The notes beneath the pieces were generated by a model. That model was not told the origin of the DNA. It worked only from the letters and a program-made list of their open reading frames with translations, and did no database searches. DNA of 64,000 nucleotides from a bacterium (GTDB lineage: Bacteria; Krumholzibacteriota; Krumholzibacteriia; JACNKJ01). Shown piece after piece: positions 44,507 to 53,663 of this stretch (positions are counted from its first letter, which is position 1; each line of letters begins with the position of its first letter). The stretch covers positions 84,892-148,891 of the forward strand of contig JAAEPZ010000173.1 of assembly GCA_024231955.1 (NCBI GenBank). The letters run 5' to 3'. Both the position numbers and the translations under genes were made by a program.

Positions 44507-47500
44507 TCAGGTGCTTATGGGCACCGCCGCAAAGTCCGGATCCCTGAGGATGGCCTCGCGGGTTGCGGCAATCTCACCTCGCAGGCACTCCAGAAGCTCC
44601 ACGCAGGCTTCACGGTCTTCGTCAAGTCCCGCCTCCTCAATCCGCTTCGCCGTTGCCGCGATGGCCGTCAATCCCAGGTTGGCGGACGCCCCCTTCAGCC
44701 GGTGACCCAATTGGGATAGATCCGACATGGCGTCGCTCTCCAGGGTTTCCTCCATTTCGGACAGACTGCCATCCAGTTTGATCAGGAACTTCGTCAACAA
44801 CTTCACGGCGAATTCGGCCTTGCCCGCGCAGCGGATCAGCAGACTCGCCGAATCGAACATCAGCGGCTCCACACTCGCAGCCGCAGTCGGTTGCGGATCG
44901 GATTCCGCGGAGGCCTGATCGGACTCTCCGCCCGATTTCCGATCCGGTTCAAAGTCGGAAATATGCAGTTCACCATTTCCGGTCGGCAGCTTCGAGTCCC
45001 CCTCGGAATCCGGGTGCGGGCACCAATAACTGCGGATCAGGGCTATCAACGCAACCCTGTCGACAGGTTTGGCGGCGAAATCATCGCACCCCGCCTCGAG
45101 GCACTTCTCCTTCTCGCTGCTCAGGGCATGGGCAGTCAAAGCGATCACCGGCAGAGTGACATTCCAGCTCCGCAGAACCCGTACGGCGCTGTACCCGTCC
45201 ATGATCGGCATCTGCATATCCATCAGGATCACATCGGGCGGAGCGCCGTTCTGAATCATACCGGTGATGGTATCGACCGCCTGACGGCCATTGGTGGCTA
45301 CCCGAACTTCAGCGCCAACACTGCGCAGCATGAATGTGATGATATCGATATTCTCGGGGACATCCTCCGCGAGAAGCACCCGACAACCTCTCAGTTCGTT
45401 TTCAGGGATTGTCGTGGCCATCGCGACGGGTCTCTCACTTATGCGGATCTGCTCCTGCGTCACCGAGACCAGTTTCACATCCTCCAATGAACCCGTCGCG
45501 ATCCTGATCCGGAAAGTGCTGCCCTGCGACAGTTCGCTCTCGACTTGAATCTCGCCGCCCAGCTGTTCGGCCCAATGCTTACTAATCACCAGCCCCAACC
45601 CGCTGCCGCCGAACTTCCTCGTCGTCGAGATGTCCGCCTGACTGAACGGCTTGAAGATCTTGGCGATCTGCTCATCGGTCATACCGACACCGGAATCGTT
45701 GATCGCGAACTCGAGCAAAGGGTTGTCGCTGTCAGCCGCAAGAAGATGAACTCCGATATTGATGGAACCGGCCTCGGTGAACTTGATGGCATTACCGACA
45801 ATGTTGATCAGTATCTGGGAAACCCGCATGGGATCGGTGAGGATGGATTCCGGTATCTCCTCATCGACATTGACCTTCAACTCCAGATCACGATCCGAGG
45901 CGCGTGGCGACAGGAGCGAGTAGACCTTGGCCAGGACAGAGGTCACCGAGCAGCGCCTCAACTCCACTTCGACTTTGCCGGCTTCGATCTTGGAGAGGTC
46001 GAGAATGTCGTTGATCACCTTGAGCAGGTGCTCGCCGCTGGTGCGGATGGAGTGGATCGCCGAGAGGCGGCGTGCGGCACTGATGTATCCGTCGAGGAGG
46101 ATATCGGTATAGCCGAGAACGGCTGTCATCGGCGTCCGGATCTCATGGCTCATGTTGGCCAGGAAAGCGCTCTTGGCTCTGTTTGCGCTCTCGGCGGCAT
46201 CCTTCGCTTCAGCCAACTCGGCCGTTCTGCGGGAGACCGTCTCCTCCAAGATCACGGTATGCCGCTGGATCATCTCCTCGGCCTCTTTCTGTTCGGTGAT
46301 GTTATCGAATGTGCCGAGGATTCCGATCACCTCACCCTGAGTATTGCGCATCGGCACCTTGTTGATGCGCATCCACTTGACCTGTCCGTCAAGCTCCTCC
46401 ACTCTCCGCTCCTTGTTCAGCACGGGGATCCCGGTCGCCATGACCTGTCGATCCTCCTTGATGAACTTGTCCGCATATTTACGCCAGGGCATCTCCCGAT
46501 CACATAGCCCTATGGCATCCTCAGGCGTGGATATGTGAGCATCATCCGCAAAGTTTTGATTGCCACCCAGATAGATCGATTCCCTGTTTTTCCAGAATAC
46601 GATACTTGGTATGTAGTCCAGAACCGAGTGCAGGAACCGTTGGGAATCTATCAAGGCGTTTTCCGAATTCCTGCGTTGAATTGACACCTCAAACACCTCA
46701 ACAGCTGTCCGCAGAAGTCGTCGTTCCTCCTCCTCTCTCACCCGAGCATGATGAATGTCCTCGAAAGCCAGGAAACCGAACCAGTGGTCATCAACATGTA
46801 ATGGAAACAGCATGGTTGAGTGAATTCCGAAGGATTGCAGGAATTCTCTCTCCGAATCCAGGAATGTATCCGCCTCCCCCACAATGGAATTCCCCTCCGC
46901 CAACTTCTTGCTCCACCGCTCAAGTCCATCTGTGTAAATAATCTCCGTAAGGGTGGACTGGGCCGCGGAGATGTCGGGGCTCAGTGTCTCAGTCATCCGG
47001 CGAGAGCATAAGCCCACTTCGGGATCGTCGATGTTTTCAAAGATGGCGATCCGATCGAAATCGAAAGTGGTCAACAAGCTATTCAGGGCGTTTTCCAGAC
47101 TGCTCTTGTCATTCGAGTGGAGAAACCGGGAGCAGTCGCTCAAGCCCATCTCATAGCGATACCGGGTCGCCAGAGCCTCTCGCGCCTTGACACGGTCGGT
47201 AATGTCACGCAGCACAATGTTGAAGGAGGTGATCTTCCTGTTTCGCATTACCGATTTGGAGCTCACTTCAACCGGAAAAGGGTCACCCTTCGCGGGTTGG
47301 AACAGGAACTCCAAAGTGCTTGTCTGCTTGCCGGTCAGATCCTTCTCCAGGATGCTCTCCACCAGGTTCATCTCATCCGACATTGCAAAGAACTCGCTGA
47401 AGTGGGCATTGAGCTTGTCATCGGGCGCATAGCCGCCAAACTCGTATATCGCCGGACTCGTGTACTGGACATACCCCTCGGGAGTGATGCTGATGACCAC

Positions 47501-49258
47501 ATCCTTCAGATTTTCCGCCAGCAGTTTGAATTTGTCCAGGCTCTCCTGAAGCGCATCTTCGGCGAAGCCGCGATCCTGTATCTCCTTTTCAAGATTCAGA
47601 TTGGTTTCCGTAATTTCGCGGGTACGCTCTTCAATCTTGAGCTCCAGGGAGTCATAGGCCGCCTGGAGAGCTGCGCGCGCCCGCTCACGCTCGGTAATGT
47701 CGCGGGCAATAATCACCGCGCCCGAGTAGTTGTCATCTTCATCGGCAATGAGCGATGCGATCGTCCAGGTCGGAAAGATCCTGCCGTCCATGCAGGTATG
47801 CGCCACTTCGGCATTGTACCGTTTCTTCTGTTTCAGCACCTTCATGAACGAAGCCACATCGGTCTCCACCTGCTCCTTGTTGTGCAGCTGATTGGCGGGC
47901 TTGCCGATAAGGTCTTCAATGCTGTAGCCATGCATCTCTGCGCCGGCCTGATTGATGAAGGTCGTGATACCCTTTTCATCCACCATGAATATGCAGTCCG
48001 GGGAGGATTCCATAGCCGCCTTGAGACGGAGCAGCGACATGTTGGTCTCCTTCACTTCGGCGACCTGTGCCTCTACCTGCTCCTGCAATGTCGCGTTCAA
48101 TTTCGCCAGCATCTCCTCCGCGCTCTTGCTGACTTCGATCTGCGCCGACAGGTCTTCATTGGCTTTCATGAACATGGAGGTGCGCTTGACCACCTCATCC
48201 TCAAGCTCGACATTCGCCACCCTCAAAGCCTCCTCCGCACGTTGACGCTCCGTCAACTCTTGCGCGAGCCTCGCTTCGATTCTGCTGACCAGATTGCGCA
48301 CAAGACCTATCAGAACGGCTACGATCAGAACGGCGAGTGGCATTACCGTCGTCACGGCACGGAACAGGTAGTCGTGAATATCGCTCAAATCCATTATCAG
48401 ATGAATAGTCCCTACCACTTCATTCCGGGAATTGCGCAGGGCTGTCGGCTTGACATACACAGTGCTGTTGTCCAGCAACCTGAAATGCCTGACCTTCGTC
48501 TCATCGCTGGAGAATGCCTTTTCACGGCTGATGAGTTCATTTGCACCCTGCCCGGTATCATTGATGACGACCATGTCGTCCAAACGTCCCCAGTTTGCAT
48601 CCCGGTCAAGTATCCTCATGCCTGCTTCCCACTTGGAGCGATCCAGATTCGATTTATCCAGAGTGAGGAGCAGTTCCATATCCAGCTCCGTCTGCAGCTT
48701 GCTGATGTACTGGTTGACCTCCTCTCCCAACTGCAGATATCCGATCAACTCCCCCTCGTAGAACCAGGGAGAACACACGCGCATCGTGAACGTACAGTGT
48801 TTCCCGAGTTCCATTCCGTAGGCCGGTTGCCCGGTCTCCATCGCCTCATCCAGGCACCGCAAAGAGTGGCGGTCACCGAACGATTCGGGGTCGTTCAGGC
48901 GAGCGACATTGTAGCCGTCGGGATCGATGTAGTATAAGTGAGTGACATTGAGATCATCATGAAGACCCCGATACAGCTCTTCGGAATTGGCGATCAGGAA
49001 ATCTCTGTCTTTGTCGCGCAGAGCTTCACTGAGCCGAGTATCCAACGTGATCGTCCGTATGGTGGCAAGCATCCCCTCCGCACTGTTATTCAGCTCCGAT
49101 CTGAACAGGATCTGGAATGAATGGGTCTCTTGCGCAATTTGCTTTGTGATTGCGGATCGCAGGGACAGGTAGTAGTTCACGCCAAATATCCCGACCAGGC
49201 TCAGTAGAGCGATACTGACGGGAAAGAGAATTCGTACCTTCAAGTTTGGCGTGGACAT
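44507..49258 (-). CDS. Hybrid sensor histidine kinase with Cache, PAS, GAF, receiver and HPt domains
   Basis: Starting at the ATG at 49258 gives 1583 residues. A membrane helix (residues about 8-28) and a second (about 313-335) enclose a periplasmic Cache-like domain with THLYYIDPDGYNVARLNDPE and VCSPWFYEGELIGYLQLGEE. A coiled coil follows, then PAS near 420 and 590, GAF near 710-845 and PAS near 886. The kinase core has FLANMSHEIRTPMTAVLGY (H near 1036) and an HATPase with NDSGVGM and GGSGLGLVISKH. A receiver has VLLAEDVPEN and VILMDMQMPIMDG (Asp near 1347), and an HPt ends the protein with LGHRLKGASANLG (His near 1518). It is a full phosphorelay in one chain; the output regulator is not encoded nearby. 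Confidence 0.95.
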   Translation of the reverse strand: MSTPNLKVRILFPVSIALLSLVGIFGVNYYLSLRSAITKQIAQETHSFQILFRSELNNSAEGMLATIRTITLDTRLSEALRDKDRDFLIANSEELYRGLHDDLNVTHLYYIDPDGYNVARLNDPESFGDRHSLRCLDEAMETGQPAYGMELGKHCTFTMRVCSPWFYEGELIGYLQLGEEVNQYISKLQTELDMELLLTLDKSNLDRSKWEAGMRILDRDANWGRLDDMVVINDTGQGANELISREKAFSSDETKVRHFRLLDNSTVYVKPTALRNSRNEVVGTIHLIMDLSDIHDYLFRAVTTVMPLAVLIVAVLIGLVRNLVSRIEARLAQELTERQRAEEALRVANVELEDEVVKRTSMFMKANEDLSAQIEVSKSAEEMLAKLNATLQEQVEAQVAEVKETNMSLLRLKAAMESSPDCIFMVDEKGITTFINQAGAEMHGYSIEDLIGKPANQLHNKEQVETDVASFMKVLKQKKRYNAEVAHTCMDGRIFPTWTIASLIADEDDNYSGAVIIARDITERERARAALQAAYDSLELKIEERTREITETNLNLEKEIQDRGFAEDALQESLDKFKLLAENLKDVVISITPEGYVQYTSPAIYEFGGYAPDDKLNAHFSEFFAMSDEMNLVESILEKDLTGKQTSTLEFLFQPAKGDPFPVEVSSKSVMRNRKITSFNIVLRDITDRVKAREALATRYRYEMGLSDCSRFLHSNDKSSLENALNSLLTTFDFDRIAIFENIDDPEVGLCSRRMTETLSPDISAAQSTLTEIIYTDGLERWSKKLAEGNSIVGEADTFLDSEREFLQSFGIHSTMLFPLHVDDHWFGFLAFEDIHHARVREEEERRLLRTAVEVFEVSIQRRNSENALIDSQRFLHSVLDYIPSIVFWKNRESIYLGGNQNFADDAHISTPEDAIGLCDREMPWRKYADKFIKEDRQVMATGIPVLNKERRVEELDGQVKWMRINKVPMRNTQGEVIGILGTFDNITEQKEAEEMIQRHTVILEETVSRRTAELAEAKDAAESANRAKSAFLANMSHEIRTPMTAVLGYTDILLDGYISAARRLSAIHSIRTSGEHLLKVINDILDLSKIEAGKVEVELRRCSVTSVLAKVYSLLSPRASDRDLELKVNVDEEIPESILTDPMRVSQILINIVGNAIKFTEAGSINIGVHLLAADSDNPLLEFAINDSGVGMTDEQIAKIFKPFSQADISTTRKFGGSGLGLVISKHWAEQLGGEIQVESELSQGSTFRIRIATGSLEDVKLVSVTQEQIRISERPVAMATTIPENELRGCRVLLAEDVPENIDIITFMLRSVGAEVRVATNGRQAVDTITGMIQNGAPPDVILMDMQMPIMDGYSAVRVLRSWNVTLPVIALTAHALSSEKEKCLEAGCDDFAAKPVDRVALIALIRSYWCPHPDSEGDSKLPTGNGELHISDFEPDRKSGGESDQASAESDPQPTAAASVEPLMFDSASLLIRCAGKAEFAVKLLTKFLIKLDGSLSEMEETLESDAMSDLSQLGHRLKGASANLGLTAIAATAKRIEEAGLDEDREACVELLECLRGEIAATREAILRDPDFAAVPIST

Positions 49259-49521
49259 ACAATAATCTCCATCTACCCGAGATGATCCGAGCAACACTGC
49301 ATAATCGTTCTTTCGACTGATTCCTGATGAACCTGAAGGTGCAAGGCATCATCACAGCCCTACAGGCCTCCAGAATCATGATTAGGCTGTGATATTGAAT
49401 TCGGGTCCGATTCGATTAACCGATCCAACTGCATGGCGAATGGGATATTGGGGATAACCTGAGTTATTGTTCTGACCATTCAGGCGACATTGGAGCGAAA
49501 TATATCGGATTCGATGGACAT

Positions 49522-50127
49522 TTACTCTTCCGGGAACTCCCAATTGACGATGATATCCACTTCGGGTTGAAACGCCTCCGCCTCAAAGGCCCACAGTTCG
49601 CCGTCAACATTTTCGAAGTCATAACTGCTGTTGGTGAGTACAGCCCCCGGCGGCAAGGTCACCTCAAAACGCGCATGCCTCAACGGCCTGTCCCAGGCGG
49701 AGGTTGTCGTCACGATATAGCGCGCATAGCGCTGCCGCATCAGCTGGCAGTAGACGGTCCTGACCTCGGGGCGCTCAGCACCAGCAAACGGCAGTCGCCA
49801 ACGCATCCCCGGCCTGGACCCACTCTCCGCAAACGGCACCGGCCGCCAGGGATCCGCGGCCGAGGGTCGCCACTCCAGCGACTCCGTCCAGGCTGCGCCG
49901 AGCAGACTGTCCACAGGGTATGGGTAGAATAAGGATACCCGGGGCGCTTTGGATCTGTTGATGAAACGGTAGAGACCGCTGATGCGCAGCGTATCGCCCT
50001 CAATCGCCAACTGGATCAGTTCGGAGTCGAAGACCAGCGGCATCGCGGCATAAGAGTGAGCCGCCGTGATCACAAGGATCACAGCGGCAAAAATCAAGAC
50101 TGATACTTTGGCGGTCAACGACATCAA
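49522..50127 (-). CDS. Small secreted protein of unknown function
   Basis: This 201-residue protein has a Sec signal (VLIFAAVILVITAAHSYAA) and no membrane segment afterwards. It contains ISGLYRFINRSKAPRVSLFY and PYPVDSLLGAAW, which look like strands of a beta-sandwich, and many tryptophans (EWRPSAADPWRP, MRWRLPF, IVNWEF). I do not recognise a family. Its start overlaps the stop of the upstream secreted protein by four bases, so the two are co-translated and may be partners in the envelope. A second ATG one codon on is an alternative start. Confidence 0.75.
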   Translation of the reverse strand: MMSLTAKVSVLIFAAVILVITAAHSYAAMPLVFDSELIQLAIEGDTLRISGLYRFINRSKAPRVSLFYPYPVDSLLGAAWTESLEWRPSAADPWRPVPFAESGSRPGMRWRLPFAGAERPEVRTVYCQLMRQRYARYIVTTTSAWDRPLRHARFEVTLPPGAVLTNSSYDFENVDGELWAFEAEAFQPEVDIIVNWEFPEE

Positions 50128-51050
50128 TACTCCGCCTTGATCGCACTCCAGGTTTTTTCCTCGGCGGCAATCAGCGGCAACACCTCGAGATCGATCCAGG
50201 TGCAGGCGCGACCGGCGCTAGATGCACTGACCCAGCCGCTATAATTGCCCGGGTCCAATCCCTCCGTATCGACATTGAGCAGCAGATTGAAATCCCCCCA
50301 CTCCTGGATACCGGACATGGTGACCGTCATCCACTCCTCACTGCCCTCAACCGTTGCTCCGCAGTCGCCCGGATATACCGTACTGACCCTGTAGGGGATG
50401 GATGCGCTGGTCGACTCGCCGGAGACGACGATCAAGTCGAGTTCATCAACAGTCGTGGTGGGACGACAAAGATGATCGAGAGTACAGGACTCGTAGTAGT
50501 AGTCGCATACCACACCCGCATGTCCGGGCACCGATCCGAACAGCTCCATCTCGTATTCCGGATTGCATACCGAAACCGTGTTGGTGGCGGGCGACATGAG
50601 TATGCCTGGACCGTCAACGGTTATGAAACAGCGCGCCAGCAGAAGGACCTCATTCCCGGTCGCCGCCGAGCAATTGGCAAAATCGATATCCAGAACGACA
50701 TGGTTCCCCGAAACGTCGGGAACACAAGTGCCCCCGTAGGGGATATCGAAGCTCTGGAGTGTCCAGGTCGCCGGCCACTCCAACTCCATTCGCGCATTCC
50801 CGACTTCGAGGTATTCCTCATAGAGGAAGGATTTCAGGTAGATATCAAACTCCATCTCACCGGTTGCCGTAGTGTACTGAATGATCTCATCACAACTGGT
50901 AATGGATGGGATCTCCCCCGGGTTGGCCGGTTGAACATGGGTGAAGAGAAGTCCATCCGGCAGGGGATTGGCGACAGCCGACAGAGGGAGCATCAAAAGC
51001 AAGATCAGGGCTAAATACTTAAAAGAAGACGAACGTAATAGCATTTTCAC
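50124..51050 (-). CDS. Secreted protein with C-terminal BACON-like domain
   Basis: A GTG at 51050 lies six bases after an AGGAGGT site, so I place the start there; the product begins MKMLLRSSSFKYLALILLL, a good Sec signal, and has 308 residues. The middle has many cysteines in pairs (GGTCVPDVSG, DFANCSAATG, SVCNPEY, VVCDYYYESCTLDHLC), which suggest disulfides in an exported protein. The C-terminus, EEWMTVTMSGIQEWGDFNLL and LDPGNYSGWVSASS, resembles BACON/Ig-like domains. It overlaps the next small secreted gene by four bases. I infer a surface or periplasmic binding role; no ligand is indicated. Confidence 0.78.
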   Translation of the reverse strand: MKMLLRSSSFKYLALILLLMLPLSAVANPLPDGLLFTHVQPANPGEIPSITSCDEIIQYTTATGEMEFDIYLKSFLYEEYLEVGNARMELEWPATWTLQSFDIPYGGTCVPDVSGNHVVLDIDFANCSAATGNEVLLLARCFITVDGPGILMSPATNTVSVCNPEYEMELFGSVPGHAGVVCDYYYESCTLDHLCRPTTTVDELDLIVVSGESTSASIPYRVSTVYPGDCGATVEGSEEWMTVTMSGIQEWGDFNLLLNVDTEGLDPGNYSGWVSASSAGRACTWIDLEVLPLIAAEEKTWSAIKAEY

Positions 51051-51212
51051 ATCTCTACCTCCTGAGTATCCGGTTGGCAATCAATCATGGTATTGAATTC
51101 CGTACATTGCAATTATAGCTCATCAAACGCGCCAGCAACAGACAAATACATATTAAACCGCCACAGGTCCGAGGATGGTGAACCTGCAGCAAATTGCACC
51201 CTGGATGTTCCA

Positions 51213-53360
51213 TCAAAGCGGTTGTCGCGCCGTCACCTTGAAACCGGGCAGTATCTTATTGAGATCCTGGGCAAGTTGCGTCAGAACATCCAGATCGGAA
51301 ACCGATTCGGCGGACGCATTCACGCCGGCGACATTGGCCAGCATCCCCACAGCCTGGGCGAACGCTGCGACACCGATGTCATCCGCGCCCCAGCCGGCGG
51401 CATCAAGGGTCGAGACAACATGCTCCGCAATTCCTGAAAACTCCTCCTGTAATTGCGTAAATAGTATTGATTCCCGACTCGACAGCTCCCCTCTGGCGGT
51501 GAACACCATGCAGGTATTCACCGCCCGGGCGCTCATGGCCCTGGGGCGCTGTTTACGCTCAATGCTCAGTGGTTGCACGCTGGTGATCCGCATGTTCGTT
51601 GTGCGCCAGGCCCGCACCAGAGCCTCCCAGCCGTGCAGCGAACCGTGGCTGTAGACCAGCGCCAGCACGCCATCTGAGCGGAGCACACGCTCGGCCTCGG
51701 TCAACGCCAGCCCCAGCTCCCGGCAATAGCTCTCATGTGCGCGCGTCGCGGAACCGCTCCTCTGCTTCGACGCCACGAGCTCCCGGTCGGCATTGGTGCG
51801 CGTCGCCTTGAACAGCTCCGGCTCCAGGATGCCGAGCAACGGCCGCTTCCAGGCATAGAAGAAATCGGCGAGAGCGTTATAGAAGATATTGTCGTAGTAG
51901 GGCGGATCGGTGACGACCGCATCAATGTGATCATCTGGATAGGGCAGCGACTGGGCAAAACCGTGCCGGACGGTTACCGGCGCCGGAAGTTGCAGTGCCG
52001 CTGCAGCGCCCGCCTTGATCCGTTCGAGCTTCGACCGCAGGTTGGCCGGACCCGTGAGCACGGGGTCGGTCTCCATATAATCCCAGATCATCGCCACGCC
52101 GGGACCGCAGAACGCGCGTCCCACCTGTTCATTCTGGGGAATCCACATGGCGAGACGGCAATTCCAGTCCACCAGTTGATCGATCAGACTCGACAGCATG
52201 CCGATGACGAATTTCGCCTCCCGCTCCGATCTCTCCCGGATGAGTCGTCCATATTCGTCACGCAACTCCTTGATCAGCAACAGCGCGACAGCCCTTTGGC
52301 GGGGGTTGAACAGATCGGCATATGTCTCCAAGCCGTAAAGCGCGGGATTGACGATGCCCGACCAGCGCGGCAAGTCGCCGGTGGGCAATCCGCCGCCGAT
52401 TGCGCGGAGGGTATCCGCCTCGATCCCTGCGACCGACTCGGCCGCAGGCAGCGCCGCAGCAGCGAGCGGGGTAAAGGTCTTGCCGCCGCGCCCACCGGAG
52501 AGGCCGGCCAGAGCCACGCACTCCTCGCGGCAAGCCTTGATGCTGGGCCGAGTGATCGTCTCGCCGCAACCGGGACACACAACCTGCCCGCTCCTACCGG
52601 ACCAGACGGACGGGTTGACGAAATCGTCCGCAACCTCACCGACAATACCCCTGTCGTCGGCGGCGAAGCGTACGGCGATCCGCTTATCTTGCTTACGCGA
52701 CAGCCAGGGGCGTCTCGATAACCGGCAACGCTCCCCACAGGCTGGGCAGTTCAGCGAGTAGGTCCAGTAGTAACCGAAGACTTTGTCCCGCGCCGGAAAG
52801 AGCGGAGCGGTGGCGACCGTCAGGCGCTCCAGTACCCGCTCTCCCGACTCCGCCAGCAGGCGCTCCGATGTAGCGGAATCAAGCCCAGCCCCGTACTCAA
52901 GCAGACACCTCTGCGTGAAGACCGACAGTTCATTGCTGTCCAGGGAGTGGCTTTCGGCACCCAGATTGGCCGCCTCGAAGGGGATGGTCCCCCCGCCACC
53001 GAACATGTCCAGAACACGGGGCGGCCGTCCGCCACCAGACAGGTACTCACGCGCCTGATTCAGCGTGTCCAGGGACGGGACCGGCGAGCAGAGATCCTCA
53101 AGCAGTGCGACCTTGTCGGGTGAACTGTCGCCGCAAAGGGATGCAAAGAGCAGAGCGCGCATGGAGGCGTGCGGGCGGCGCGCCCACCAGACATGAACGG
53201 TATGGGGTGTCCCTGCCCGTCGATACCGCTCGGCGAAACCGGATAATGAAGCCGCCTGATGCAGCACACCCGCATCGACGAGACGCCGGGTTGCCCCCTC
53301 GGGCAGAGACTCCAGTTGAGGGATACTAGTGAGATTACCGCTATCATCCATTTTGGACAC
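51213..53360 (-). CDS. Stand-alone DUF1156-type adenine/cytosine DNA methyltransferase
   Basis: The best start is a GTG at 53360, four bases after GGAAGAG, giving 715 residues; ATG 53351 is the next in-frame start. The N-terminal DUF1156 segment is HVWWARRPHASMRALLFASL. The S-adenosylmethionine motif is VLDMFGGGGTIPFEAANLGA, two zinc-finger-like pairs are LNCPACGERC and VVCPGCGETI, and the catalytic motif is DAVVTDPPYYDNIFYN (near 483). DUF1156 methylases usually accompany helicase and DUF499/DUF3780 genes in phage-defence islands. Here no partner is seen: the neighbours are two secreted-protein genes and a propeller gene. It may modify host DNA or be an orphan relic. Confidence 0.88.
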   Translation of the reverse strand: MSKMDDSGNLTSIPQLESLPEGATRRLVDAGVLHQAASLSGFAERYRRAGTPHTVHVWWARRPHASMRALLFASLCGDSSPDKVALLEDLCSPVPSLDTLNQAREYLSGGGRPPRVLDMFGGGGTIPFEAANLGAESHSLDSNELSVFTQRCLLEYGAGLDSATSERLLAESGERVLERLTVATAPLFPARDKVFGYYWTYSLNCPACGERCRLSRRPWLSRKQDKRIAVRFAADDRGIVGEVADDFVNPSVWSGRSGQVVCPGCGETITRPSIKACREECVALAGLSGGRGGKTFTPLAAAALPAAESVAGIEADTLRAIGGGLPTGDLPRWSGIVNPALYGLETYADLFNPRQRAVALLLIKELRDEYGRLIRERSEREAKFVIGMLSSLIDQLVDWNCRLAMWIPQNEQVGRAFCGPGVAMIWDYMETDPVLTGPANLRSKLERIKAGAAAALQLPAPVTVRHGFAQSLPYPDDHIDAVVTDPPYYDNIFYNALADFFYAWKRPLLGILEPELFKATRTNADRELVASKQRSGSATRAHESYCRELGLALTEAERVLRSDGVLALVYSHGSLHGWEALVRAWRTTNMRITSVQPLSIERKQRPRAMSARAVNTCMVFTARGELSSRESILFTQLQEEFSGIAEHVVSTLDAAGWGADDIGVAAFAQAVGMLANVAGVNASAESVSDLDVLTQLAQDLNKILPGFKVTARQPL

Positions 53361-53565
53361 TACACTCTTCCGGTTGACGATCTGGTTGCTGCAGGTTGAT
53401 GGCAATCTTCAGGGCATATATAGCAAACCCTCCGGCTCGAACCGAAGGAGAATCAGGTTCGAGAGCGTTCAACCGACCATGCATCGCAGTGAGTGATCCT
53501 TCAGGATACGATCCTGAATCCGGCGGGGACTCTCCTCGTCCGGGAATCCATGGCCCGTGTAATGT

Positions 53566-53594
53566 TTGAAACATGTAACATGAGCCTGTATACT
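53566..53594 (+). promoter_or_regulatory. Sigma-70-type promoter with overlapping palindrome
   Basis: TTGAAA (53566-53571) and TATACT (53589-53594) are separated by exactly 17 bases, close to the vegetative consensus, about 70 bases upstream of the propeller-gene start. The -35 box lies inside a 13-base palindrome ATGTTTGAAACAT (53562-53574), a plausible operator. Confidence 0.75.
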
Positions 53595-53663
53595 GATCGC
53601 CACCATAGGAACTGTCTCTGTACCCAGTTGCATCCCTTATGCATTTGATCAGGAGGACAATCC

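Noticed and set aside
47117..48937. Plus-strand frame of 606 codons over the sensor kinase
   Set aside because: It is antisense to the sensor part of a well-supported hybrid kinase.
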